From the NCBI GenBank assembly GCA_039962225.1, contig JAMPKV010000016.1:59974-123973 (forward strand): a stretch of DNA of 64,000 nt, read 5' to 3'. Each line of letters starts with the position of its first letter. Within the stretch, counting starts at the first letter, position 1. The notes under the pieces were generated by a model, which saw only the letters and a program-made list of their open reading frames with translations, was not told where the DNA came from and searched no databases. The translations under genes were made by a program, and so were the position numbers. The stretch comes from Microcoleus sp. AS-A8 (GTDB lineage: Bacteria; Cyanobacteriota; Cyanobacteriia; Cyanobacteriales; Coleofasciculaceae). Below, piece after piece: positions 35,641 through 43,444 of this stretch.

Positions 35641-36525
35641 TCAAAGAACTTGATTCTTTACTGCTAATTTCTCCTGTTTTTTAGGAATCACATATCTCAT
35701 TCCACCTTTAGCGCCGACGGTATCACCTTGGTAACGCGGGATAATATGAATATTAGCGTGCATCATCTTTTGACCTGCATCTCTATTGATATTTATGCCC
35801 ACATTAAACCCGTCAGGGTGAAATTCTTGGCTTAAAATTTCTTGCACTTGGTTAGCCATAAACCAGCAGGCCGATTGTTCTTTAAATGGCAGTTCAAAAT
35901 AATTAGCTACATGACGTTTAGGTACAATCAGTACATGACCTTTACTTCGAGGATAACCATCAAATATAGCATAAGCGGTTGCTGATTCTGTTAGTAAGGT
36001 TAGATTTTTATGAGGGTTGCAAAATATGCAATGGTTAGATGAATTTCTTTGGTGATTGTAATGAATATACTCGTAAATTTCGCAAGACTCGTCTAGGTGG
36101 ATTGATTTAAAGGGAAGTTTAACAATGCACTGATAGGTAGGCCGTTTGTGAATGTAATGTTCTCGAAAACCTTCTTTTTTTATATCTCTTCTCACGGCAT
36201 AATAAACTTTTCCTCCCGGTTTCAATAAATACGAAACTTCCATTAAAACCTTAGCTTGTTCTTCAAGAAACAAAACGTTTAAAACATAAAAGCAAATTAT
36301 TGTATCAAACTTATGAGTAGGATATTGCGGCAAATGATAAGGGTCATAACCCGTGATATCAAAGCCTTTTTGTTGTAATAATTTAGTATCATTGCCGAAA
36401 CCACAGCCAAAATCTAATATTTGACCTTGAAGAAGATTCTTATCCAATAAAAACTGTGCGGGAAAGGAAAGTTTAACTCTTTCTATTGCCGTGAGGTGAC
36501 TAAATTTATTTTTTTGCTTTTGCAT
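35641..36525 (-). CDS. SAM methyltransferase fused to a HIT domain
   Basis: A 294-residue protein. Residues about 1-155 form a class I methyltransferase with motif I ILDFGCGFGNDTK, FDTIICFYVLNVLFLEEQ and LLKPGGKVYYAV. After a linker, residues about 163-285 form a HIT domain: HCIFCNP, SKGHVLIVPKRHVANYF, GFNVGININRDAGQKMMH and IPRYQGDTV. The histidine triad reads H-A-N-I-H, so the middle, usually catalytic, His is Asn. HIT proteins hydrolyse or transfer nucleotides; this one may bind without cleaving. Fusion of the two domains is unusual; their combined role is unknown. Confidence 0.85.
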   Translation of the reverse strand: MQKQKNKFSHLTAIERVKLSFPAQFLLDKNLLQGQILDFGCGFGNDTKLLQQKGFDITGYDPYHLPQYPTHKFDTIICFYVLNVLFLEEQAKVLMEVSYLLKPGGKVYYAVRRDIKKEGFREHYIHKRPTYQCIVKLPFKSIHLDESCEIYEYIHYNHQRNSSNHCIFCNPHKNLTLLTESATAYAIFDGYPRSKGHVLIVPKRHVANYFELPFKEQSACWFMANQVQEILSQEFHPDGFNVGININRDAGQKMMHANIHIIPRYQGDTVGAKGGMRYVIPKKQEKLAVKNQVL

Positions 36526-36549
36526 GGAAACAGAAGAAATAAAGTTGTT

Positions 36550-36583
36550 AATTAAATAGCCTAAGCTAGGCGGCTATTTAATT
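36550..36583 (-). terminator. Hairpin downstream of the metallopeptidase gene
   Basis: AATTAAATAGCC (36550-36561) pairs perfectly with GGCTATTTAATT (36572-36583) over a 10-nt loop. It lies between the end of the metallopeptidase gene and the start of the next minus-strand gene. The T-run is weak. Confidence 0.55.
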
Positions 36584-36688
36584 CTTCAGTACGATTACTG
36601 AATCAAGGAAACAACAAAATTTCTTCTCAGTGATGCTACGGAAGCAATTACTCCAGCACCTAAATTTGCAGACTCTATGGAAACAATT

Positions 36689-37552
36689 TTAAGGATTTGC
36701 TACGGCAAAGGTATTACATTGCTTCGGATCGCCGGTCTGAATACCTTGCTTGAACCAGCGAACTCGCTGGGCTGAACTACCATGTGTAAACGCCTCCGGG
36801 ACAACATAGCCTTTGGCCTGACGTTGCAAGCGATCGTCCCCAATACTGCTGGCTGCATTCAGCGCTTCTTCAATGTCGCCTTCTTCCAGGATTTGCCGCG
36901 ATCGCTGGGCATTGTGCGCCCAGATGCCAGCAAAACAATCTGCCTGTAACTCTAGCCGAACTGAAAGTTGATTCGCTGTTACTTTATCGCTTCGACGCTG
37001 CAATGCCTGCACCTGATCGGAAATGCCCATGAGATTCTGGACATGGTGCCCAACCTCGTGAGCAATCACATAGGCTTGGGCAAAGTCTCCTGGTGCCTGG
37101 TGGCGAGTCTTCAGATCCTGATAAAAGCTCAAGTCAATGTAGAGCTTTTGATCGGCGGGGCAATAGAACGGGCCAACGGCTGAGCGAGCATAGCCACAGG
37201 CAGAGTTCACGGCTCCCGAAAAAAGAACTAACTTGGGTTCTACATAAGTTGATCCCCTTTGCCGAAACAGCGTTTGCCAGGTATCCTCTGTATCTGCTAG
37301 GACAACGGAAACGAAATCAGCCATGCGATCATTGGCCCCAGAACCTTGGGTTTGAGGAGCCTCCGTGCGGGGGCGATCGCTCGGCGCTTCTTGTTGTTGT
37401 TGCTCCCAAATCACGCTGGGGTCGCCACCCAGAAGCGCAACAATCACCTACAGAATAATCGCCCCAATGCCACCCCCGATCATCGGACCTGACATTGGGG
37501 TACCGCGCCTGTCCTCTACATTCGTGCTTCTACGACCAAATTCCCAACGCAT
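36689..37552 (-). pseudogene. Neutral zinc metallopeptidase (YpfJ type) with in-frame amber codon
   Basis: The frame starts ATG at 37552 with MRWEFGRRSTNVEDRRGTPM, the normal start of this family, and runs through a Gly-rich span. Codon 35 is TAG (37450-37448), inside that hydrophobic segment. The same frame then continues without a break: GTGATTGTTGCG, LLGGDPSVIW, the zinc motif AHEVGHHVQN and LELQADCFAG, to the stop at 36689 (287 sense-plus-stop codons upstream of TAA/TAG end). Nothing else is damaged. A GTG directly after the TAG could restart translation and yield a 252-residue product without a complete membrane anchor. Either this is a recent nonsense mutation or a soluble restart product is made. 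Confidence 0.85.
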
Positions 37553-37778
37553 AACCGAGAGTCTCCAAACTACATAACTGGGCTACGAGTGAGCAAGGTG
37601 TGTAGACGCAAAGCAGCTTGTCGTCAGCTCCTGCACCCTAACTAAACTTTTCCTATTCAACTCACCAAAAATATTAGTGATTCCATTCACCGAGCTCCTC
37701 TGTCAGAGGGATTGCTCTGGTTGACTCTAGAGTCCTCCTTCAGGAGTGCTAATCGCGGTTACAACCTGATTCAAAGAG

Positions 37779-38522
37779 TTACAACGCCGTCATTACCTTG
37801 AGTAGCTCCGCTGATAAATCTATGTTGGAATCATCTTTTTTTTGAAATAAGACGCCTGCCAAAAAGTAAATATTTTGGGAATAGAAAGCTTTGCGATTTT
37901 TCCGCAGTTCCGTAATAGCTGTTTTTACTTTGGGTTCGCAGCTATAGTACCCAAACTTCAGCGGAGAAATCATAAAATCTACGACGTGATAACCCTGATC
38001 AATGGCATAATCGATGGTCTCGACTGGATTGGAGTAAGCCGAAATCATCAACATCACATTCTCACAACCGAGGGATAAAAGCCGTTTGGTAATGGTTGCG
38101 CCATCCTCACCACCATGTAGAGAAGGCATATAGAGATTGTCATCGGGAGCCGGCAGGTAAGGAGGATTAGCAATTAGGTAACTGGCACTCGAGGCAAAGT
38201 TTTTGAAGAAACATTTGTTGTGAATCGTGTATTGATCTTCGAGTTGATATTGCTCAATTCTAGACCGACCGAGTTCACAAGCCGCAGAGTTCAATTCATA
38301 ACCCTGAATAAACCCATCAAATTGACTGTTCAGCAAACCGCTAATGACTGGACTACCATCTCCGGCACCAAACTCGACAACAGAATCAAAACGAGTGCAG
38401 TGCTTGAGCACCATTTTCTCAAGACATTGGGAATAAAATTGAGACTCTTCAGGACAGAAGAAAACTTTGTTGGGTGAATAGGATTGAACGGCTGTGTTCG
38501 AGGTTAATAAGGCTTCTTGCAT
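37779..38522 (-). CDS. SAM-dependent methyltransferase (HemK/PrmC-like motif)
   Basis: About 247 residues. Motif I is VVEFGAGDGSPVISGL, and motif IV is LIANPPYLPAPDD, the NPPY type that acts on an amide or exocyclic nitrogen (as in PrmC and N-methyltransferases). The end holds FGYYSCEPKVKTAITELR. The ATG at 38522 is preferred; a GTG at 38549 would add nine residues, and neither start has a clear ribosome site. It is last in a minus-strand cluster after a haem-oxygenase-like enzyme and an Fe/2OG oxygenase. It probably modifies a small molecule or peptide; the substrate is unknown. Confidence 0.85.
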   Translation of the reverse strand: MQEALLTSNTAVQSYSPNKVFFCPEESQFYSQCLEKMVLKHCTRFDSVVEFGAGDGSPVISGLLNSQFDGFIQGYELNSAACELGRSRIEQYQLEDQYTIHNKCFFKNFASSASYLIANPPYLPAPDDNLYMPSLHGGEDGATITKRLLSLGCENVMLMISAYSNPVETIDYAIDQGYHVVDFMISPLKFGYYSCEPKVKTAITELRKNRKAFYSQNIYFLAGVLFQKKDDSNIDLSAELLKVMTAL

Positions 38523-38585
38523 GGTACAAATTTTATTGTTTATATTCACAAGGAGGGGGTATTGGGTACCACCCTAGGGACTATT

Positions 38586-39713
38586 TCAACTGATGCTAAA
38601 TTCAGAAGATTGCTCTGCCTGTTTTACAGCTCGAATGATCGCTGCACCGGCACGATCGCCCATCCATTTTTCTTGGTCATAACCGAGTACCAGTTCCCAG
38701 GCATCGTCAGGGTATTGGTCTACTAAAGGTAAGGCTACGTCCTCCAACATCCACTGACCATGACGTTCATCTTCCCGTATATGTAGTTCCCAGTAACCCA
38801 TCGCGGTGTCTGAAAGCTGTAATCTTTCTGCGGCACTCATGTAATCTTTATAGATGGAAGGGCCAGCAATTTCAAAGTAGGTGAGTCCACCGTTGTAGCG
38901 GAGAAAATGGCGCTTACATTCTGTTAGTAAGAAGTTGTGATTGATACAGGCTAAAAGTTCCCAAGGAACGATATCGAAGTATCCTTCTGGCTGAGTATTA
39001 AGCCCTAACTCCGCCATCATTTTGGCAAAGAAAGTAGAGTGTTTACGGGTGAAGCGACCATTTCCGTATTCCTCCAGCAACACACGAATTAGAGTGGCTT
39101 GTACTTCGTTGCTAGCACCGCCCAAAATCCGTGATAGACGACTTGCTTCTACTAATCCATCCAAAGATGCGAGCGCCAACAGATGCCGATATCCTGCCAG
39201 CGACATGTGTTGCCGCAGATATTGCTTGTTTTCTGTTAACGTGGGATTCAAGTCAGCCTCACACCGCTCAATGAGTGCCTGTTTGGCGTCTAGTTGCCGT
39301 AATTGTGCGATATCAATTTGTGCCAGTTCCCACGCTTGCCAAACAGACTCAATGCGATCGCGCAGCCATTGCAAATAATACGATCGCTCGTTTTTGTAGT
39401 GTCGCAAGTCGTCGTACCAGAACAAGTTGAGTCGATTAATGTGGTATAGAATGCGCTGCAAAAATAAGTGCGCTGCCTCTACTTCCTCAACTTCTACATG
39501 TTCTGTGTAAGCTCGGATGAGAGCTGTGGCAACCGTAGCTTCAAAATCACGGACTAATTCAGGGCGAGTATCTACCTGTTGGTCTAAATTTTCATGGGTT
39601 AGTAGTTGAATGAATTGTTGTTCTGCTTCGATATAATTGGGGGATTGAGCAGCCGATGACAATTCTTTGGTTATCCCTTTAATCAGACGATCGGGACTCA
39701 AAGCTACGGTCAT
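38586..39713 (-). CDS. Haem-oxygenase-like iron-containing redox enzyme (HDO family)
   Basis: A 375-residue helical protein of the iron-containing redox enzyme (Haem_oxygenas_2) group. Likely metal ligands are in NFLLTECKRHFLRYNGGL and ELHIREDERHGQWM (Glu/His and His/Asp/His patterns). Members such as UndA, SznF, BesC and the Chlamydia pABA enzyme use a di-iron centre for oxidative chemistry on small molecules. It sits between an Fe/2OG oxygenase and a methyltransferase. Gaps are 11 nt upstream to a small open frame and about 60 nt downstream. A role in making or degrading a specialised metabolite is inferred. Confidence 0.85.
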   Translation of the reverse strand: MTVALSPDRLIKGITKELSSAAQSPNYIEAEQQFIQLLTHENLDQQVDTRPELVRDFEATVATALIRAYTEHVEVEEVEAAHLFLQRILYHINRLNLFWYDDLRHYKNERSYYLQWLRDRIESVWQAWELAQIDIAQLRQLDAKQALIERCEADLNPTLTENKQYLRQHMSLAGYRHLLALASLDGLVEASRLSRILGGASNEVQATLIRVLLEEYGNGRFTRKHSTFFAKMMAELGLNTQPEGYFDIVPWELLACINHNFLLTECKRHFLRYNGGLTYFEIAGPSIYKDYMSAAERLQLSDTAMGYWELHIREDERHGQWMLEDVALPLVDQYPDDAWELVLGYDQEKWMGDRAGAAIIRAVKQAEQSSEFSIS

Positions 39714-39724
39714 ATTATGATGCC

Positions 39725-39925
39725 TTAAAATCTTTTTTGAGTTTGTTGTGATGTATCGCTGACAATGAAAACAGCGTTAAGAATTGTATTTGTCAACGTA
39801 ATACAACGATATACAAGTCTGTATCTCTGTTCCGTCCATCCTGGGACAGAATCACTGTTATCAGCGAACTCTACAACAAAAGGGAGATTACTACCTAAAG
39901 GGGTTTGACGAAAGTTTGGTTTCAT
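39725..39925 (-). CDS. Possible 66-residue peptide inside the oxygenase cluster
   Basis: ATG frame beginning MKPNFRQTPLGSNLPFVVEF and ending with a Ser/Gln/Lys tail. It fits exactly between its neighbours: 12 nt after the oxygenase stop, 11 nt before the next ATG. I know no family. Two readings are open: a small substrate or precursor peptide, or simply a leader region that holds the promoter for the downstream gene (see the half-sites at 39784-39816). No strong ribosome site is visible. Confidence 0.3.
   Translation of the reverse strand: MKPNFRQTPLGSNLPFVVEFADNSDSVPGWTEQRYRLVYRCITLTNTILNAVFIVSDTSQQTQKRF
39784..39816. promoter_or_regulatory. TTGTAT half-site array
   Basis: TTGTATT (39784-39790) and AATACAA (39800-39806) form a perfect inverted repeat with 9 nt between, and ATACAA recurs at 39811-39816. 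It lies about 70-100 bp upstream of the haem-oxygenase-like gene, where a regulator site would be expected. Confidence 0.35.
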
Positions 39926-39937
39926 GGAACCCCCAAC

Positions 39938-40621
39938 TTACTTCCGTTTTACCTTCATTGCCCTAGACTCCACTGTAAAGGCGGGAATCTCTTGCAATAC
40001 AGTGTCACTCAAAGTGTATTGTTCGCAAACCAAACTTAGACGAGTCCCAGTTGTTTTAACAGCATTAACCGAATGGGTCAGGTCGCCCTGAAAATACAAC
40101 AATGTGTTAACTTGTGGCTTAATTTGCCCGACTTGCTGTTTATGCCGACGCAACACTAGCTCTCCTCCTTGCAAATTAAGTGGTACCTGTACATAAAGCA
40201 CACTGACAACTACAGGAGGTTCAACCGTTTTGCAATAAGAGCGCAGGGAGCGATCAATATGTGGATCGACGCGAGAGCCTTCTTTGAGTAGCAAGGGGTT
40301 GAGGTAGAACGCATTACAGGTAGGCTGTAGCGCTCGTTCTAGATAAGGCTTGAAGAAGGGAAACCGCCGTTCCACTTCCCCAAGTTCTGAACGTTGGAAC
40401 ACCACGGAAAACCCTTTAGTGCCAATAAAGTCGCGGTTGAGGTTATTGATAGCCAGGTAAGAACAAGCCAGAATTCCTCCTCGCAAGTCGTTGAGAGCAG
40501 TGAGAGAGAAGGCATTGGGCTGTTTAGAATAGTAGTTGCTCAAGGAATTCAGGAATTTCAAGGAGGTAATAATCCCATCATCTCTGTTTTGGGTAACACT
40601 CGCAAAGTTCAAGGGTGACAA
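39938..40621 (-). CDS. Fe(II)/2-oxoglutarate-dependent oxygenase-like protein
   Basis: A 227-residue protein. The double-stranded beta-helix core shows the metal triad HxD (DPHIDRS) and a later His (GDLTHSVNAV), with Arg for 2-oxoglutarate in TGTRLSLVCEQY. It has no internal Met, so it must start at TTG (40621) or near it; a TGA lies directly upstream. It is the first gene of the minus-strand cluster that continues with the 66-residue frame, the haem-oxygenase-like enzyme and the methyltransferase. Hydroxylation of the shared substrate is likely; the substrate is unknown. Confidence 0.8.
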   Translation of the reverse strand: MSPLNFASVTQNRDDGIITSLKFLNSLSNYYSKQPNAFSLTALNDLRGGILACSYLAINNLNRDFIGTKGFSVVFQRSELGEVERRFPFFKPYLERALQPTCNAFYLNPLLLKEGSRVDPHIDRSLRSYCKTVEPPVVVSVLYVQVPLNLQGGELVLRRHKQQVGQIKPQVNTLLYFQGDLTHSVNAVKTTGTRLSLVCEQYTLSDTVLQEIPAFTVESRAMKVKRK

Positions 40622-41000
40622 TCAGCTCAAAGGCTGAGCAGAGATGCTTTTCATTCACTTGAGTTATCAAAAAATCTCGGATTGTTGACAGGTTTATTGA
40701 GCCTGAACTTTTGAGACTCTCTTATGTATCAAGGATTGATAACGCCATAGTAAATGGCTGCAACAGAAAGAAGACTTACTAGAAAAATCGCCGTTACAAT
40801 TCTGAAACCCAAGGCGTTCATGGCTTTTCTTAGACAGCTTTGTAGTTCCTCCTATACTTAAGCAACGTATTAGAACTAGCATCCTACTTTAGAGTAGGAA
40901 TAGATTAAATTTCAGAGTTACCCTTCTCCTCTTATTGGAAGATGAGTTAATTAGTTTTCTATGTCACACTCGGAAAATTAAACGTAACCATAGGTCTTTC
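40622..41000. other. Intergenic, divergent region
   Basis: Between the divergent oxygenase cluster and the HAD gene. No gene or strong hairpin is apparent. A short minus-strand frame covering 40694-40882 has no family resemblance and was left out. Confidence 0.5.
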
Positions 41001-41669
41001 ATGGCATTAGAGGGAGTGATTTTAGACGTTGATGGCACCCTGGTTTTGAGCAATGATGCTCATGCTCAAGCCTGGGTTGAGGCATTTGCCGAGCATGGCT
41101 ATGAAGTCCCCTTTGAGCGAGTGCGACCTCTTATCGGTATGGGGGGAGACCAAGTTCTTCCCAGGATGGTGCCGGAACTGAACGATCAGGAGGGACCTGG
41201 AAAGGCGATCGCTAACCGGCGCAAAGAACTGATCATCAACAAATTTGGCCCGCAGCTTACCTCCGCCAATGGCACTAGGGATTTAGTGTTAAAGATGCGG
41301 GAATCTGGCCTGCATCTGGTCATTGCCAGTTCAGCGACGACTCAAGAGCTTGGTATTTTACTCAAGGTTGCCCAAGTCGATGATTTGCTTCAAGAAGCAA
41401 CCACATCGAGTGATGCGGAGGCTTCTAAGCCGGCCCCCGACATCGTAGAAGCCGCCTTGAGCAAAGCACAAATGGAACCTGACAAAGTGGTGATGTTAGG
41501 AGATACACCCTACGATATTGAATCGGCAGGCCAAGCGGGAGTGAGTGTGATTGCCCTACGCTGCGGTGGCTTTAGTGACGAGCAACTATCGGGAGCGATC
41601 GCCATTTACGATGATCCGGCTGATCTGCTGAAGCACTATGACCATTCTCCCCTTGCCCAAGCGGCTTGA
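41001..41669 (+). CDS. HAD-superfamily phosphatase (beta-phosphoglucomutase/phosphoglycolate type)
   Basis: About 222 residues from the ATG at 41001 (upstream frame codons lack support). HAD motif I is VILDVDGTL, motif II is LVIASSAT, the Lys is in ASKPAPDI, and motif III/IV is VVMLGDTPYDIESA. The alpha-helical cap follows motif I (C1 type). This pattern fits phosphoglycolate phosphatase or beta-phosphoglucomutase-like enzymes. The substrate cannot be read from sequence. Confidence 0.9.
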   Translation: MALEGVILDVDGTLVLSNDAHAQAWVEAFAEHGYEVPFERVRPLIGMGGDQVLPRMVPELNDQEGPGKAIANRRKELIINKFGPQLTSANGTRDLVLKMRESGLHLVIASSATTQELGILLKVAQVDDLLQEATTSSDAEASKPAPDIVEAALSKAQMEPDKVVMLGDTPYDIESAGQAGVSVIALRCGGFSDEQLSGAIAIYDDPADLLKHYDHSPLAQAA

Positions 41670-41695
41670 ATAAGGATGGCTCGAATTGCATCAAC

Positions 41696-41733
41696 AAGGC
41701 GTGATCGCATTTTAAATCAGGCGATCGCGCCTT
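41696..41733. terminator. Hairpin terminator between convergent genes
   Basis: AAGGCGTGATCGC (41696-41708) pairs with GCGATCGCGCCTT (41721-41733), one mismatch, with a 12-nt loop containing TTTT. It contains a HIP1 core. Its position between convergent genes suits a bidirectional terminator. Confidence 0.6.
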
Positions 41734-41747
41734 CTTAATGTGCAAAG

Positions 41748-43064
41748 TTATCTCATCGCCACGCGAGAAGCCGGTAAGTTGAAGAGAGCTTGAAAGTTAG
41801 ATACCCGCTCCGCTATAGGTTCTGGTGAATTCTCCCAAAGACTTTCGTAATAAAAGAACGATACACCCAATCCGCGATCGCGTGCCGTCCGCACTTTATT
41901 CTGAATCAGTGGCATCGGAACGGGCTTATTTCTCAACCCTGTCAGGACACCAACTCCCGTAGGAATCTTTTGTTGCGCTTCTTGAATTTCGGGACGGCTA
42001 ATCTGTTCCACAAAACTTTGCAGATCAGGGCGATAAACTTGCACAATCAGCTCATCCACAATACCCTGCCGCACCCAAGTCAGCCAATCTTGCAGATAAG
42101 TATTGTAAGCCGTGACATAGGGATTAGGGGAAACCGAGAAAATGGCATTCGGCTTTCTCTGTTTCACAGCTTGGTTGAGTTGAGTCACAAACGCTGTAAT
42201 TTTATCAGCCCGCCAGCGCACCCATGCCGGATCTTGGGGATTGGCTGGCGCATTTTTCTGGGTTTCCTGTTTGTACAAGGCGAGGGTGTAGCGATCGTAG
42301 CCAAATTCATTAGGCAAACTGGTGTGATCGTCAAACTGAATGCCATCCACATCATATTGCGTCACCACTTCCAGCACCAGATCGGTGATAAACTTTTGCA
42401 CCTCTGGTAGGAAGGGATTGAGCCATACCACCTCACCTGCCGCACCAATCCACGTTTGGTTGCCATTCCGTCGTTGCGTCAGCCACTCCGGATGATTTAA
42501 TGCCAGTTCCGAGGTTGGGGGAGTCATGAAACCGAACTCAAACCAAGGAATCACGAGCAACCCTTGGCGATGAGCTTCCTTTGCGAGTTCAGCAAGAATA
42601 TCCTGTCCCTGCAAGCCTTTGCGGACAAAGGGTTGGATGTCTGCCCGTTGAGCGACGGCACTTGGATAAAGCGCGTAACCCGAATTCCACACCACAGGAT
42701 AGATTGTATTCAGATTCAACCGTGTTAGCTGACTCACCGCCTCTTGCATTTTGGGGCGATCTCTGAGGATGTCATGGTCATTTTCAGTCATCCAAACCCC
42801 GCGAATTTCCTGTAACGGTTGCGGTGCGATCGCCTCTGGCATTGCATCTTGTATGACTGCCTCTGGCAATGTGCTTTGCGCGATTGCAGCGATAGGATGA
42901 CCAGCCAGAAATATTGTCATGAATAAGGCCAGCACGAGTAAGGAAAAATACTTGACAATTCGCCACCAACCTCTATGGATGAAACGCAATTTCATAAGCT
43001 TAAATGCTAATTTAGCTATCCAACTACGCAATCGCTGATCTTCACGATGGAATGCAAGATTCAT
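41748..43064 (-). CDS. GHL10-type glycoside hydrolase-like protein, secreted or anchored
   Basis: A 438-residue protein. A hydrophobic segment near residues 35-60 (FSLLVLALFMTIFLAGHPIA) is a signal or anchor; start codons at residue 1 or Met24 are both possible. The catalytic-like region has EIRGVWMTENDHDI, LNTIYPVVWNSGYALYPS, VIPWFEFGFM and DGIQFDDH, the acidic site of the GHL10/DUF187 group, then IFSVSPNPY and GLGVSFFYYESLW. It probably acts on glycans in the periplasm. It is more typical than the 2141-3403 relative. Confidence 0.85.
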   Translation of the reverse strand: MNLAFHREDQRLRSWIAKLAFKLMKLRFIHRGWWRIVKYFSLLVLALFMTIFLAGHPIAAIAQSTLPEAVIQDAMPEAIAPQPLQEIRGVWMTENDHDILRDRPKMQEAVSQLTRLNLNTIYPVVWNSGYALYPSAVAQRADIQPFVRKGLQGQDILAELAKEAHRQGLLVIPWFEFGFMTPPTSELALNHPEWLTQRRNGNQTWIGAAGEVVWLNPFLPEVQKFITDLVLEVVTQYDVDGIQFDDHTSLPNEFGYDRYTLALYKQETQKNAPANPQDPAWVRWRADKITAFVTQLNQAVKQRKPNAIFSVSPNPYVTAYNTYLQDWLTWVRQGIVDELIVQVYRPDLQSFVEQISRPEIQEAQQKIPTGVGVLTGLRNKPVPMPLIQNKVRTARDRGLGVSFFYYESLWENSPEPIAERVSNFQALFNLPASRVAMR

Positions 43065-43444
43065 AGACTACAGGTATTTATATTTACTAGACGGTTAGCT
43101 AATTAACAGCAGTCGTCCCATGATTAATATTGATGGTTGTAATAGAGAAATCGAAACATTCCAATCGGTAGGTACCATCGCGGGCTGCCTTAACAGTTGA
43201 CACCGAGCCGTCGATAGTATCTATAAATTCACTGGGTAGTATAGTTTTGTACGGTAATAGTTGTTGCATTAGACAAGCTGGCACAAGTCAATGGTTATGA
43301 CGTAGCACGAGTACTTATCTCCTAGAGCTTTGCCACTTATGCAAGAAGTCTAATGAAGAGGGTAATGAGCCGAGCCGCATTCTTCCTTCAGTTGATTGCC
43401 TTTGAGTGAAGGCAGATCACCTGCTGGCACCGATAGATTCCCAC
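43065..43444. other. Intergenic region between two minus-strand genes
   Basis: No gene I can support. A 61-codon minus-strand frame at 43099-43284 has no family resemblance. The sequence shows no strong hairpin. Confidence 0.5.

Noticed and set aside
40694..40882. 62-codon minus-strand frame upstream of the oxygenase cluster
   Set aside because: Composition is like non-coding sequence and no family was recognised.
43099..43284. 61-codon minus-strand frame
   Set aside because: No domain, no ribosome site and no neighbour logic.
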